Below, one piece after another: positions 1 to 11,710 of a stretch of DNA of 64,000 nt. A model generated the notes under the pieces. The model saw only the letters and a list, made by a program, of their open reading frames with translations. It made no database searches and had not been told where the DNA came from. Position 1 is the stretch's first letter; every line of letters begins with the position of its first letter. The stretch spans positions 186,001 to 250,000 of the forward strand of contig JAODTK010005309.1 in assembly GCA_026419785.1 (NCBI GenBank). Reading direction: 5' to 3'. Source of the stretch: Sclerodactyla briareus (Eukaryota; Echinodermata; Holothuroidea; Dendrochirotida; Sclerodactylidae). The position numbers and the translations under genes are program-made.

Positions 1-1017
1 GGGCTCAGAAATGTTTGATCCAGTATGAATTCGGGCCAATTGTTTAAACATGTTATTATCCTAGCACTCAGTTTCCCAAAGTGTCACATCATGTGACAGT
101 AAACACCCGATAGAGAGGCACTGGGGAAGAGAAGAGAGAAGAAGAGAGATAATGTATAGACTTAAACCCCGCCATTTCTGACCTGCGGGTACAGGGTAAT
201 GACCCTCACTTTTTTGCTCATGGGACAGGGTAAGTGCACTCATTTTTGCTCACTAGCCAAAAATGCCACAATGTTGTGCCCCCTTACTTTAAGAAGTTCC
301 TTGACCCCCGGTTTTCTTCTTCTCGCAACTCACTGCTTTCTCACACACCACAGTTAACCCCTCATTAGGGTTGTCTATGAATCACAGGTAATAATACCCA
401 ATGGTCAAGTTCCGGCCTGTCAAGTCCTTCACAACCTGGAAAAGATGGGCTTTTCGCATTCCAGTAGGGTCGGGAAGTGGTAAACAAATCAGATAATCAG
501 TTAGACTGATCGCACACAGAGAATAATTGGGATACCCACTCTCAATCCTTTAAGCATTGCCAGTGCCAGGCAACATTTCCACACTGAATGTCGACAGGCA
601 GTCTAAAGTTTATAGGTTTGTTACTTCTCACTTCTTTGCAGTATCTCACACCACAGCTTGAGAGATTAAATCCTTGAGGAGTGGGAAATGTTGACCAGTC
701 AAAGTGAGGATTATTATAGTATACACAAAAACACAATGCAGACATGTGTCTGAAGAGGATAATGGCTGGGCTGCATAGGTGTTCAAAATGTTGAATTCAG
801 AGGACCTTTCCTGGTGTGCATTTCTGCTGTAATAATAGTCAATGGGGGAAATTTGAAGATCATATCAACCGTTTTCAATAAGTAAAGCACACAAACTTGG
901 CATTCTCCCCTCGAGTTAAAATAATATTCGCCTATGGAAGAAAAGAAGAAATTGCAGTTTGGTCTACCCCCCTCCCATCGATATTCCATATATCGTATAG
1001 AAGTTTATACGCCCCCT
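1..1017. other. non-coding, no feature recognised
   Basis: AT-rich sequence with only short open frames of 60-70 codons on both strands, none with recognisable domains or flanking splice signals. I see no RNA gene or repeat family here. Confidence 0.5.
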
Positions 1018-1860
1018 CAGAAGAAACGTATCTGCCTTGCAGTAGGAATTTGTCAATGAATGCATTGATGCAGGCTTAAAAGGGCAACATTTGTTCAATT
1101 TTCATAGGATGCCTATGAAACCTGGGGCGGAGGGGGGGGGGGGGTGTGGTGCAGTAGGGGGGGGGGGGGGGCGTGCATGTAAGAAAGAGAGGGCGGGGCG
1201 TCGATCTGCCTTGCAATTCCCACGCCACCCATAGCAACGCTTGACCACTACTGATCAGGAGGTTGGTACATACATAAATTACAAGGCTGGTCACTGGTTG
1301 CTATGTCCATATCCAGACATATCAGGAAGAATAATAACATGACAATTGAAGAAATTTTACTGTCTTCACTGGGGGAATAATGTATGTATGGGGAAGGGGG
1401 AGAGGGGTGGGGAGGAATGGACGCAACCCAGGATTTATGAAGAGTGACCCAAAAACATTGGTGGTCGAAAAAATGGTACACTAAAATGAGGGAGTTACGA
1501 AAGAAGAGGCGTTTCAGCTTTGCAATTAGGAATTTGTCATAAAATTGACAGTGATGCAGGCTCTTTCAAAAACAGGGCGACATTTTAAAATTCCATAAGC
1601 TGCCTATGAACCTGGGGGAGGGGGGGGGGGTTTGAGTGCAAGGACCAAAATTTGCCACCCCCACCCGTAGCCACACCACTACTGGTCGGAGGTACATATA
1701 GGCTGGTCATGGGGCTGGCAATATTAAAATGCCAATTCAAGAATTTGTAACTGTCTGTCTAGGCGAAATATTTGGTGCTAGTCCAATATAAAACAATCAG
1801 GAAGAATCACAATTAAATGACAATTCAAGATATTTGTACTTGTCTTCACATGGGGGAAAA
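1018..1860 (+). repeat. ~465-bp tandem duplication with poly-G runs
   Basis: The stretch beginning near 1,018 (reading ...TAGGAATTTGTCA... then GATGCAGGCT) reappears near 1,499. Both copies continue through a 'TGCCTATGAA.CCTGGGG' segment into a long G run (1,131-1,171 and 1,615-1,630), then a CCACCC.TAGC..C segment, an ACTACTG.TC.GGAGGT segment and a GACAATT.AAGA..TTT segment. A third fragment of the last part lies at about 1,801-1,860. The copies differ by many indels, so this is an old duplication or two copies of one dispersed repeat. Confidence 0.6.
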
Positions 1861-2111
1861 ATTTGTTTGGTTGTCTATAGCTGTTCTCATTATGTACAAT
1901 GAATCGTTGCGGGATGATTATACGGATTGTTCCAGTGGTGGACCGGGAATGATCCTTGACCTGATAACCAAAAAACAATAGGGGTTATTTTTAATCATGT
2001 GTACAATCCACACCACATTAAATTTGAATGATAGATACTTGCATTCATTGATATCATGCTGAGGAGCAGATGTCAAATGCCAAATATCCACATTCCAGTG
2101 TTTCGCATGTC

Positions 2112-2662
2112 TGGACCTCCACATTCATGGAGATCGACTGTGGAAAGTATTCGTAGTATGGTAGTGTCTCGACTATGTTCGTTTGTCTTATCTTTAACAA
2201 GACGCTTCCGGCCACCACATAAAAAGCATGCAAACTCCACAGGTCAAAAGGTCAAATGAGGTCCAGAGGTCAATAGGTCAAATGAGGGCAAAGTTGGTCA
2301 CCAGATTGATTTCACCCGACGAACGAAACTTCCAATTATGACAGTCCTCCAAAATGCATTCGTTGCCGAGATATATGACGATTTTAGCTTCTTGGACCTT
2401 CCACATTCATTGAGATAAGCTTGTGTATAAGAGTATCGTAGTATGGTAGTGTATGACTTTTTTGTTTTGTCTTAACAAGGACGCTTCCTCCCCAATTACA
2501 AAAAAAAGCAGGCAAAATCACTAGGTCAGAGGGCAGATGAGGGTCAGAAGGTCAAAGGTAAATGAGGTCAAAGTCGGTCCCCAAGATTGATTCAACAGAC
2601 GAACAAAACTTCCATTACGGAAATCACTCTAAAATGTGTCGTTGCCAAGATATATAGATGCC
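2112..2662 (+). repeat. 282-bp unit duplicated in tandem
   Basis: The segment starting TGGACCTCCACATTCATGGA (2,112) recurs as TGGACCTTCCACATTCATTG (about 2,394). Both copies run in the same order through a 'GTAGTATGGTAGTGT' block, an 'AACAAG.ACGCTTCC' block, a run of AGGTCAAA-type motifs and an 'ACTTCCA.TTA.G' block to 'GTTGCC.AGATATAT'. The text is of the GACC/AGGTCA-rich kind common in dispersed repeats of marine invertebrates. No coding potential was seen. Confidence 0.7.
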
Positions 2663-2943
2663 ATCTGATGACCCTAAATGACCTTGACTTCACACCAAAA
2701 GACAATAGGGGTTCACCCGCCATGGGTTACACCTACCTACCAAATATGAATCACATACCTGTTGCGATCATTGAGATATCGTGCGAAACACTTTTCAAAG
2801 TTTGACCTCTCATGAACTTGAACGACCAGCCGATTGGTACCAAAAACAATTCAGCGGTCATCCTCTTCCATGAGGTGACACCTACCTACCTGATAGGAAC
2901 ATATACATGCGTTGCGTTTTATGTTTAGAGATGCGGGAAACGA

Positions 2944-3035
2944 AGAGTGTCACACACACACCTACACACACCCCACATGACCACACACATGCACAAACAC
3001 ATACACACACACACAACATACACACACACGCAACA
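2944..3035 (+). repeat. (CA)n microsatellite, interrupted
   Basis: Alternating CA/ACAC tracts with short interruptions, followed by unique AT-rich DNA. A smaller ACAC tract occurs at 4,913-4,930 inside the 2.1-kb duplication. Confidence 0.85.
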
Positions 3036-3439
3036 CGAGTGACTGCATAGATTCCTTTGGCTTCGACAACGGGCATCACGATAATTAAACTAGTATTGGG
3101 GGGTGATTGGAGCTTGACGAAAAATATATTGTGAAAACTGTTTGTTAATCCACGTTTGAGGTTTTGTAAACATTTCTATAACCGTTGAAATACTTAGCTG
3201 CAGAAAAGAAAGCAAACAGACGATAGCTTTGTTCTTCAACGTTCCGAATAGCCTCTGTTCATAATCCTTTCCCGATGATCCCACGAAAACATGTGACATA
3301 TGTTGTTCACATGCTGATATTCCTACCGAAACTAAAAAAACTAGCACGCACCAATGGTTCAGTAGCTCAACCACCGCACAAATGTACCAAGAACCGAATG
3401 TCCAATTATGTGATAAAAATTGTTAACAGATCACGAGGC

Positions 3440-4020
3440 CAAGCAAGGCAGTTTCAAAACATGGCCTATGGTGTCCCTGGACACCAACTTGACTTGATCT
3501 TCTTATGGCCAAAAATGTCGTAGCAGTTCAATAACATTCCCACATGATGGTCCACTCATCGGCCCTCGGTCCCAAAATACCGGGCACGGTGAAGGGTTAC
3601 GGCTATTAGACGACATTATGACCCCCAAATTCCCCAACACCACCAATGGCCCTCAACCCAAGGATTCATTTCATGGCAACTTTCGAGAAACCAATGAAGC
3701 TTGTGGGAGGAAATGCAGTTCAAGTACCAGTGTGTGAAATTTCATAAAAAGGGCCCTAGGGTCATGATTGGGTTGATCTTGACCATTGATCTCGACTTTC
3801 ACAAAGTCAAAAAATGTCAAGGCAATAAAAATGGTTGTACAAGTTCTGGGTCGACATCAATCGACAATATGATGTTTAGGGGGGCCAAGGGGGGGAAATT
3901 GTTGACACACTGGATAGAAGATAGGGAGATAGACTGACCGACAGATCAGATTCGTTTAGCTCAACCAGCAAGCTCGGTTTTTGGCTAAAAAAACCTACCT
4001 TGTAATTAGAGATACCTTGT
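3440..4020. repeat. diverged 'TTGACC' dispersed-repeat sequence
   Basis: Phrases such as TTGATCTTGACCATTGATCT, 'GTCAAAAAATGTCAAGGC' and a terminal 'AGACTGACCGACAGATC' stretch match the style of the repeats at 2.1-2.8 and 4.6-5.3 kb. No reading frame has recognisable content. The exact family is not known to me. Confidence 0.35.
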
Positions 4021-4046
4021 GTTAATTAGTCACCACGAGGAAGTCA

Positions 4047-4394
4047 ATGGAATACCCAGGCGCTCGTATCAGCTTGTGCGACTTCTTGGTGAAAAGTTTG
4101 ATGGCATTTTGCCAAGGGGATAGATCCCGGTACAAATACTCTTTACATACTCTTAATGTTGACTTCAATACCCCAATGACCCTCAGAATTCCATGCCAGG
4201 TGTCAACTGAAGGGAGTGTTAAATGCACATATGACTTTGATAACATCCAGCCACAGTTGAACCAGGCAAACCATAGGCCTAGTGATTCACTTGGACTCTT
4301 TCTGATAACCCCTATAGCAGACACAAAGGACAAATGCTCATATGGGTTTAACATAGACGTCGACAATTTCTCATTTTGCCAAACCAAACAATAG
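4047..4394 (+). CDS. 115-codon open frame of unknown nature
   Basis: An ATG-to-TAG frame runs without interruption through a region of otherwise repeat-like text. The product would be 115 residues, hydrophilic, with four internal cysteines in the second half and no signal peptide or membrane segment. An equally long frame lies on the opposite strand over the same bases, so openness alone means little. No Kozak context, polyadenylation signal or splice border supports it. I do not recognise a family. It may simply be a frame inside a diverged dispersed repeat. Confidence 0.12.
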   Translation: MEYPGARISLCDFLVKSLMAFCQGDRSRYKYSLHTLNVDFNTPMTLRIPCQVSTEGSVKCTYDFDNIQPQLNQANHRPSDSLGLFLITPIADTKDKCSYGFNIDVDNFSFCQTKQ

Positions 4395-4597
4395 CGTTTC
4401 CTATACTCTTGATGGAGAAAAAAATACCAATAATTTCAAAAGTTTTCAGACCTTGACCTCCTGGGGACTCCCAATGATTAACCTCTGAATGACCCCACAA
4501 ACATAGGGTTCATGTAGCACCATGGGAACACAGACCAAGTGTAAGGGCTTCAGCATCAGGCAGGTCGAGGTTATTTCGTTGTGTACAAGCCCCAAAT

Positions 4598-6786
4598 TGG
4601 CCAAAATATCGACTTTCCAAAAAATTTTCTTTTGGATCTAAAATTCGTCACCGGACCTTGAACCAAAAAACCAATAGGTGCTTCCTGATACCCCTCAACA
4701 AGAAGCTACTAACACCCAAATTTAAACTGATCGACCCCACCATTAGGACGTATTTTGACAAGGTTTTTCAACCTTTGACTCTGGTGACCTATGACCTGAC
4801 CCAAAAAATTAGGATTCATGTACTCATTGAGGAAAACAAATACCAAGTATGAGCTTCCTCATTCAGGTGGCAGGGGTCGATGTTATCGTGTTCACAAGCG
4901 GGGCGTCACATACGCACACACACACCACACGTCAGACTGCAAAGATTCCCTCCGACTTCGTCAAAGAAATAAAAAAAAGGACACTTGAAAAAAAGTGTCA
5001 ATGGCCTTTGAATTTACCATTATGGAACATCATGACCATCGACTTGATGAATACCCCAGATCCCATTCCACCTGTGATCACTGTACCCAAAGCCATCACA
5101 TTCCATCGAGGATAGTCGGAGTAACAATTTGAATCAATCGGACGGACGATACACACCGACAGGCAGGGAGGAGAAAGAAAGAAATGAGCGGAGAGCAGGG
5201 AAAAAAAAGAACACAAGCTGGCACAACTGTGTAACAGACCTTGCCACACAAACATGTCAAGAAAAGCTCTTCCACCTCTGGTTGTTCCGAGTAGACTGAT
5301 GTAGAATTAGATTCATATTCCAACTCGTACCACGAAACGTAATCATGCTTACATATTGTTTGCTTGGTCCGGCTTACACTTGCTCACTCTTACCTGTGCT
5401 GCCGTGCCCTTCACGCACGACAACGTGCCGATGCAGAGGCCTAACCTACTGGCGTCCACGTTTCCACTGTTTATGTAGCCCTTCACAACACGTCAGTACA
5501 CAGGTTGGATCTCCTACTGGCTACTTGTGCAGTGGGAGTCAACATGCCGTCCGAGTTTAGCTGCGTTCCATGGCCACGCGGGCGGGGCGGTTGCGGACGG
5601 GGCGTTTTGATAGACTCAGTTTTCCATGAACACACAGAGGGGCGAGGCGGGAATTTTTTCTAAGTAACGACAACTATAATCCACTTTAGGTGTGTATATG
5701 AGCTATGTAAGAAACGAGGTTGTAGCTAATATTATTTTTTTATATTGTTATTATTATTATTGTATATTGTTGTCGGCTTTGTCTGTTTGGTAGTTGTCGT
5801 CGTTGTCGTGTCGTCCGTTGTCAAACACCGGACGATACTTGTGTTTAAACTAAAACACCGGGGTTTATGTTCTGAAAAAACATGTTCTGAATGTCAACGA
5901 TACGGGCCCACTCTTAAAACTTCACAATTGACATGTTGGAGATTTTTTTTTTTTTAATTAGCAAAATACTTGACATATCATCGTTTTTAAACATGTAAAT
6001 ATGTGTTTCAAATAGGTGGCTGGCCGTTTTTGAGGAAATATAAACACAATCTGTATATAATAAAATCTCATCACTAGTGTTGGATGAAAACAGTTATGAA
6101 GTTGTTGGGAACATATTCGAAAGCTAAAATTGTCCTCTACTCTCCAATATCCGGCTCTAGCCAAGTTAAGAGTGCAGGAACTCCCCGATAATTGATTGCG
6201 AAATACCACGCGGGACACGCGGAAAAGGAGGAAAAAAAAGTCGCTATACATGACCGATTCGAGGAGGAGGGAAAACGCCCGCACGCCGCCCGCGTGCATG
6301 GAAACGGCGGGATCCATTGAAATAAAGATGAGCGCGATTCTAGACGCCCGCCCGCCCCGCGTGCATGGAAAACGGCTCAAAGCGCATTGTTTCAACATTG
6401 ACAGGGTCAAGTTTATGCTTAATTAAATCTCAAAAATGGCAATTGTGAAGTCATATTGGATTAATTAGTTTATTTGTACTTCGGCGCTATCGTGGACGTT
6501 TTAAACAATGGTTCTAAAAAACTAAACACCGGTGTTCAGGTTTAAACCCTAGTAGGCCTATGCGTCCGTGTTTGATAAAGAATAATGATAATAATAATAA
6601 TAATATAATACTAATAATAATATAATAATATAAATAATAATAAATAAAATGATAACAACAATAGTAGGCTACACGTGGTCATTATAGCGCATATACCACA
6701 CTAAAGGTGCGAGCGGTTTTGCAGTGATTTCGAGGGAAAAAAACGCCCGCCCGCCGCGTGCATGGAAAGGAAAACGGGGTTTTCAC
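4598..6786 (+). repeat. ~2.1-kb tandem duplication, copy 1
   Basis: Copy 1 begins at GGCCAAAATATCGACTTTCC and runs through a 'GACGGACGATACACACCGAC' segment (5,140), a GC-rich 'GGGCGGGGCG' block (5,578-5,660), a TTATTATTATTATTGT tract, a unique core (5,820-6,200), a second GC-rich block with GCGTGCATGGAAA (6,270-6,375), a 'TAGTAGGCCTATGCGTCCGT' stretch and an AT-rich (AATAAT)n tract. The same order recurs from 6,787. It has no defensible gene. Long frames across it arise from the low-complexity blocks. Confidence 0.75.
6573..6650 (+). repeat. (AAT)n-rich microsatellite
   Basis: Runs of AATAAT with occasional ATAATA shifts, ending one duplicated unit. The corresponding tract of the second copy is at 8,620-8,695, and a shorter one at 9,410-9,460. 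Confidence 0.8.
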
Positions 6787-8800
6787 GCGCGTGGCCAAAA
6801 ATCGACTTTCCACAAATTTTCTTTTGACTAAAATTCTTTCCCCCGACCGAACCAAAACCATAGGCTTCCGTCCCCTCAAAAGAAAGCTATACACCAAATT
6901 TCAACTTGATCGGACCAACCATTCTGGACTTCTTTTGACAAGGTTTTCAACTTTGACCTCTGGTGACCTCTGACTGAACCCCAAACAATAGGATGCATGT
7001 ACTCCTCTTGAGGAAAAACCAGACCAAGTATGAGCTTCCTCCATCCATGGGGTCGAGATATCGTGTTCACACCCTGGAGCGTCCACATACCCCACATACA
7101 CACTACACTGTCATGACGCAGATTCCTCCGACTTCGTCAAAGAATAAAAAAAGACACTTGAAAATAATGTCCAATGGCCTGAATTTACTCATTGATGACA
7201 TCTGACCTCGACTTGATGAACACCCAGATTCCCATTCACCTGTGATCATTGCACCAAGCCCATCATCGATCATCGACTGATGTAGGAGTAACAATTTGAA
7301 TCAATTCGGACGGACGGATACACACTCTACAAGAACTGAGCGGAGCCAGTACGACACCCTTGGCACCCTTACCGACCTTGCACCCAAACATGTCCAGGCA
7401 CGCTTCACCCTCCGCTGGTGGTTCCGCGTAAACTAGATGTAGAATTAGATTCATATTCCAAACTCTGTACCGAACGCTACTCATTCCTCTACCTATTTTT
7501 TGCTGGTCCGGCTACATTGCTCCATTCTCTTCCTGTGCCGTGGCCCTTCACTCCAACTTCCAACGTGCCGATGCAGAGGCTCACCACTGGTCCCACTGTT
7601 TTATGTATCCCTTCCACAGCCCGTTTCATGTTACACAGGTTCCCTACTGGCTACTTGTGCACGTGGCTTTTCCACATGCGTCAGAGTTAATCTCGTTTCC
7701 ATGCACGCGGCGGGCGGCGGACGGGCGTTTTGGAAGACCTTTCCATGGCACGCGGGCGGGCGTTTTCCCTCCGGTCACGCCCTCTTCTCACTTTTATTGT
7801 GTATATGCGATATTAAGAACCCGATGGAGCCTACTATTATTATTATTGTTATTATTATTATTGTTATTATTGTTGTCGTTGGCGTGTTGTGTTGTCGTCG
7901 TTGTCGTTGTCGTCCGTTGTCAAACACCGGACCATCCTTGTGTTTAAACCTAAACAGCCGGTGTTTATTTTCTGAAAACCATTGTTCTGAATGTCAACGC
8001 TTACCGGCCACAGTAAACTTCACAATTGACCATGTTGTGCAGATTTAATTATCAAATACTTGACATATTAGTGGTTTAAACATGTTAATATGTGTTCAAA
8101 TAGGTGTTCTGGCCGTTTGAAATATAACACAATCTGTATAAATCTCATCCCTAGTGGTTGAACATTTGAATGTTTTTGGAACATTATCGAAGAACCTAAA
8201 ATTGTCCTCTACTCTCCAATATCGGCTTCTAGCCATAAATTGCAGGGAAATCCCCAAAATTGATTGCGAAATACCACGCGGACACACGCGGAAAAAAAGT
8301 CGCTAACATATCGATCATAAAACGCCCGCCCTCCGCCCGCGTGCATGGAAACGGTCCATGGAAAATAACGATGAGCGATTCTAGACGCCCGCCCGCCCGC
8401 GTGCTGCATGGAAACTCGGCTCAACGCATGTTTAAACCATTGACGTGGTGCAGTTGTATGCTAATAAATCTCCAAAACTGGCAATTGTGAGTCAATTGTA
8501 TTAATTATGTATTTGCTTTAGGCGCTATCGTTTACGTTTTAGAACAATGGTTCTAAAACGAAACACCGTTGTTCATGTTTAAAACACTAGTAGGCCTATT
8601 CGTCCGTTGTTTGAATAAATAAAATGATATAATATAATAATAATAATACTAATTCACTATAACATAATATCATAATATAATAATAATGATAACAACAATA
8701 GTAGGCTACACGGTTCTTTCGATAGGCGCATCTACACACTAAAGGTGAGCGGTGCGTGACTTTCAAGCGAGGAAACGCCCGCCCGCCCGCGTGCATGAAA
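6787..8800 (+). repeat. ~2.1-kb tandem duplication, copy 2
   Basis: Collinear with 4,598-6,786. Landmarks are GGCCAAAAATCGACTTTCCA (6,788), 'AGTATGAGCTTCCTC' (7,027), the GACGGACGGATACACAC stretch (about 7,309), the GC-rich block at 7,692-7,770, the TTATTATT tract at 7,835, the core at 7,930-8,240, GCGTGCATGGAAAC at 8,339, and a (TAA)n tract at 8,620-8,695. The offset shrinks from about 2,190 to 2,040 bp along the copy, so the units differ by many small indels. A 182-codon frame across this copy is an artefact of the repeats. Confidence 0.75.
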
Positions 8801-8899
8801 CGGGTCACTCCGACGTTGTCCTCCCCCCCCCGCCCCCGTACCCCCCCCCCCCGCCTGTTTTTTTGCCCGCCCGCCCGCTTGCATGGAAACTCGGCTTAA

Positions 8900-9330
8900 G
8901 CGGCGTTTTCCTTCACGCGGGCGGGCGGGCGGGCCGTCTAACAATCGCTCATCGTTATTTTCAATGGAGCCGTGTCCCATGCCAAGCGGGCGGGGCGGGG
9001 CGTTTCCTCTAAGCCGGTCATGTAGCGATTTTTTCCGCCGTCCACGTGCCCGCGTAGTATTCGTAAGCGATTTCCGGGGATTTCCCCTGCAATCTTACCG
9101 GCTTGTAAGCCCGATAATGGAGATTGAGACATTTTTTGTTCAAATAATGTTCGCAACAACTTCATAACTGTTCAACGCTAGGGATGAGATCTTATGCAGA
9201 TTGACTCTATTTTTAACGGCCAGACACTATTTGAACGCCATATTTACATGTTTTAAAAAACCATTGGAATGTCAAGATTTGCTAATTAATGTCCCAAGAC
9301 GGCTGTCCATTGTTGAGTTTCAGTGTGGGC
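8900..9330 (-). repeat. inverted partial third copy of the 2.1-kb unit
   Basis: Read on the minus strand, this stretch follows the core and GC-rich module of copies 1 and 2. Examples are the reverse complement of 'CGATTCTAGACGCCCGCCCG' near 8,930, of 'GATTGCGAAATACCACGCGG' near 9,050-9,075 and of the 'AATCTCATC.CTAGTG' segment near 9,180. With 7,930-8,430 in forward orientation it forms a large imperfect inverted repeat of about 400-bp arms around a C-rich spacer. Confidence 0.65.
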
Positions 9331-9545
9331 CGTATCGTTACATTTAGAACATGGTCTAAAAACTAAACACGGTGTTTAGGTTTAACCCTAGTACGTGTCC
9401 GGTGTTTGATAATAATTAATAATACTAATACTAATAATAATAAGTAGTAGTATTATGCTACATCGTTCTTATATCGCGCATATCCCACAATAATAGTGAG
9501 AAGAGGTGCGTGACTCGAGAAAACGCCCGCCCGCGTGCATGGAAA
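9331..9545 (+). repeat. forward partial copy of the 2.1-kb unit tail
   Basis: Repeats the 'CGTA.CGTTTTAGAACA.TGG' / 'AAAC.CCGGTGTT.A' / AAT-tract / 'GTAGGCTACA' order seen at 6,490-6,770 and 8,525-8,800, and ends in a CCCGCCCGCGTGCATGGAAA module at 9,525. It abuts the 76-bp satellite. Confidence 0.6.
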
Positions 9546-9599
9546 ATGGGTCACTCGCGTTTGTCCGCGTGGCCCGCCCTCCCGGGTGCACGGAAACAC

Positions 9600-11560
9600 G
9601 GCTTAAGTGTCATCTCAGAAGGAAGGCCCACTGGCTGCACCCTCACCAGTGCATGTGGCCCTTCACACATGCGCCAGAGTTGTGTGTCATATGCAGACGG
9701 GATGCCTACTGGCTATCACCCCTCACGACTGCATGCGGCCTTCCACACATGCATCAGAGTAGTGTCAATATGCAGGAAGGCCTACTGGCCTGACCCTCAC
9801 AACTGCATGCGGCCACCATGCCAATCAGAGTAAGTGTCTAGCCAAGGAAAGCCTACTGGCTCAACTTCAACGACTGCATGCGGTCTTCCACACATGTATC
9901 AGAGTAAGTGTCATATGCAGAAGGAGGCCTACTGGCTGCACCCTACCAGTGCATGTGGTCCCTTCACACTTCATCGGGAGTGTCCAATATGTCAGAAGGA
10001 AGGCCCACTGGCTGCACCCTCACGACTGCATGCGGTCTCCACACATGCATCATAAGTAAGTGTCATATGGCCGAAGGAAGGCCTACTGGCTGACCCTCAT
10101 GAGTGCATGTGGCTTTTCACACACGCGTCAGAGTAAGTGTCATATGAAAGAAGAAAAGCCCACTGTCTGCACCCTAACAGTGCTGTAATCAACCTTCACA
10201 CATGCGTCGAGTGACTGTATTTCGGAGGGAGGCCCATTGCTGCACCCTCACCAGTGCATGTGTCCTTCCACACATGCGTCAGAGTGTCATAAGCAAACTG
10301 AGGCCTATTGGCTGCACCCTCACCAGTGCAATGTGGCCTTCCACACATTGCGTCAGAGTGAGTGTCCATATGTCAGCAGTGAGGCCCATTGGCTGGCACC
10401 CCTCACCAGTTCATGTGCCTTCCACACATCGTAGAGCGATGTCATATCAGACGGGAAGGCCCATTGGCTGCACCCTCACCAGTGCATGCGGCCTTCCACC
10501 CATCGTCCAGAGTGAGTGCATCTACAGAAGGAGGCCCATTGGCTCACCCTCACAGGCCCGTGGGCCTTCCACACATGCATCAGAGAAATGGTCATATGCA
10601 GAACTGCATGAAGGAGGCCTGCTGGCTGTACTCTCGCATCGCACACATGATACGTCAGAGTGTTATATGCAGGAGGCCTGCTGGATTGCACTCTCGCAAC
10701 AGATACGTCAGACGTGTTATATGCAGGAGGCTACTGGCTGCCACCCTCGCCACACATGTTACGTTACGCAGGAGTAAGTGTCTATGCGAAAGGGCGGCCC
10801 ATTGGCGCACCCTCAACAGTGCAGTGTGGCCTTTCACAGTGTACTAAGATGCTGTCATATGCAGAATGAAGGAGGAGGGCTGCTGGCTGCACTCTCGCAC
10901 ACATGACACGTCAGAGTGTTATATGCAGGAGGCCTAATGGCTGCACACACCACATGCATCAGAGTAAGTTCACAGCAGGCGGGAGGCATAATGGCTGCTA
11001 CGTATCCGTGCATATGGCTTTTTACTCATGCCAGAGTGCCATATGACAAGAGGGACGCCTACTAGAGCGTCACGGTACCTGTGGCCCATCACACCGTTAG
11101 AGGCAATGGTCATAGCCAAAAGGTTAATCTACTGGCTCCACCCCTCACTTTTGGCATGTGGCCCAATGCACGTAGAGTGCAATATCATTTGCAAAAGTAT
11201 TACCTGGCTCCACCCGTACCTGTGCATGCGTTTCTTCACATGCCGTCAGAGTATAGCAGAAGGGAAGCCTATGGTCGATCTTTGCCTGTGGCCCTTCACA
11301 TGCGCCAGAGTAAGTGTCTCATGTGCAGGAGGAAAGGAGGAGGAAGCCAATGCGAAGGATATCTACTGGTCTGCATACGTATCCGGGCATATGCTTTTAA
11401 CTCATGCAGAGTGACCCACTCTGCAGGAGGGACGCCTACTAGCGTACGCTACCTGTGGCCCTCCGCACCCCTTAGAGCAATTGTCATAGACCAAAAGGTT
11501 CACCCACGGCTCACCCTCACACTATGCAGGTGGTTCTTCACACCATGCGTTTAAAGTATG
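9600..11560 (+). repeat. ~76-bp satellite, block 1 (about 25 copies)
   Basis: Each unit reads roughly GCCTACTGGCTGCACCCTCA, a CCAGTGCATG(C/T)GGCC(C)TTC segment, CACACATGCATCAGAGTAAG and a TGTCATATGCAGAAGGAG segment. The 'GCCYACTGGCT' landmark falls at 9,704, 9,780, 9,851, 9,927, 10,003 and 10,081, giving a period of 71-78 bp. From about 10,600 a shorter variant with 'CTCTCGCACACATGA' predominates. Frames of 130-190 codons cross the array but are produced by the repeat period plus indels, so none is a gene. Confidence 0.9.
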
Positions 11561-11594
11561 AGTCTTCGGGTGGCAGGCATGCAACAGGGGCTCC

Positions 11595-11710
11595 ATAAAA
11601 AAAGTAGGCAGGAGAAAAAGTAGCTAGAAAAATTTGCCAAAAGTAGGAGGAAAGGAAAAAGTGGGATGTTAAATAAGAAAAGTGGAGAAAGTAGGAGATT
11701 CTCACAAGTA
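11595..11710 (+). repeat. AAAGTAGGAG-type purine-rich tract
   Basis: Irregular repetition of AAAAAGTAGGAG / AAGTGGAGAAAGTAGGAG. A second tract of the same kind lies at 15,826-15,925, each tract lying on the spacer side of a 76-bp satellite block. Confidence 0.6.

Noticed and set aside
7418..8048. Plus-strand frames of 90-182 codons
   Set aside because: They cross duplicated GC-rich modules and a TTATTATT tract. The corresponding part of the other copy is not open.
10202..11554. Frames of 128-191 codons on the plus strand
   Set aside because: They run through the 76-bp satellite. The unit is not a multiple of three and the frames exist only because of indels between copies.
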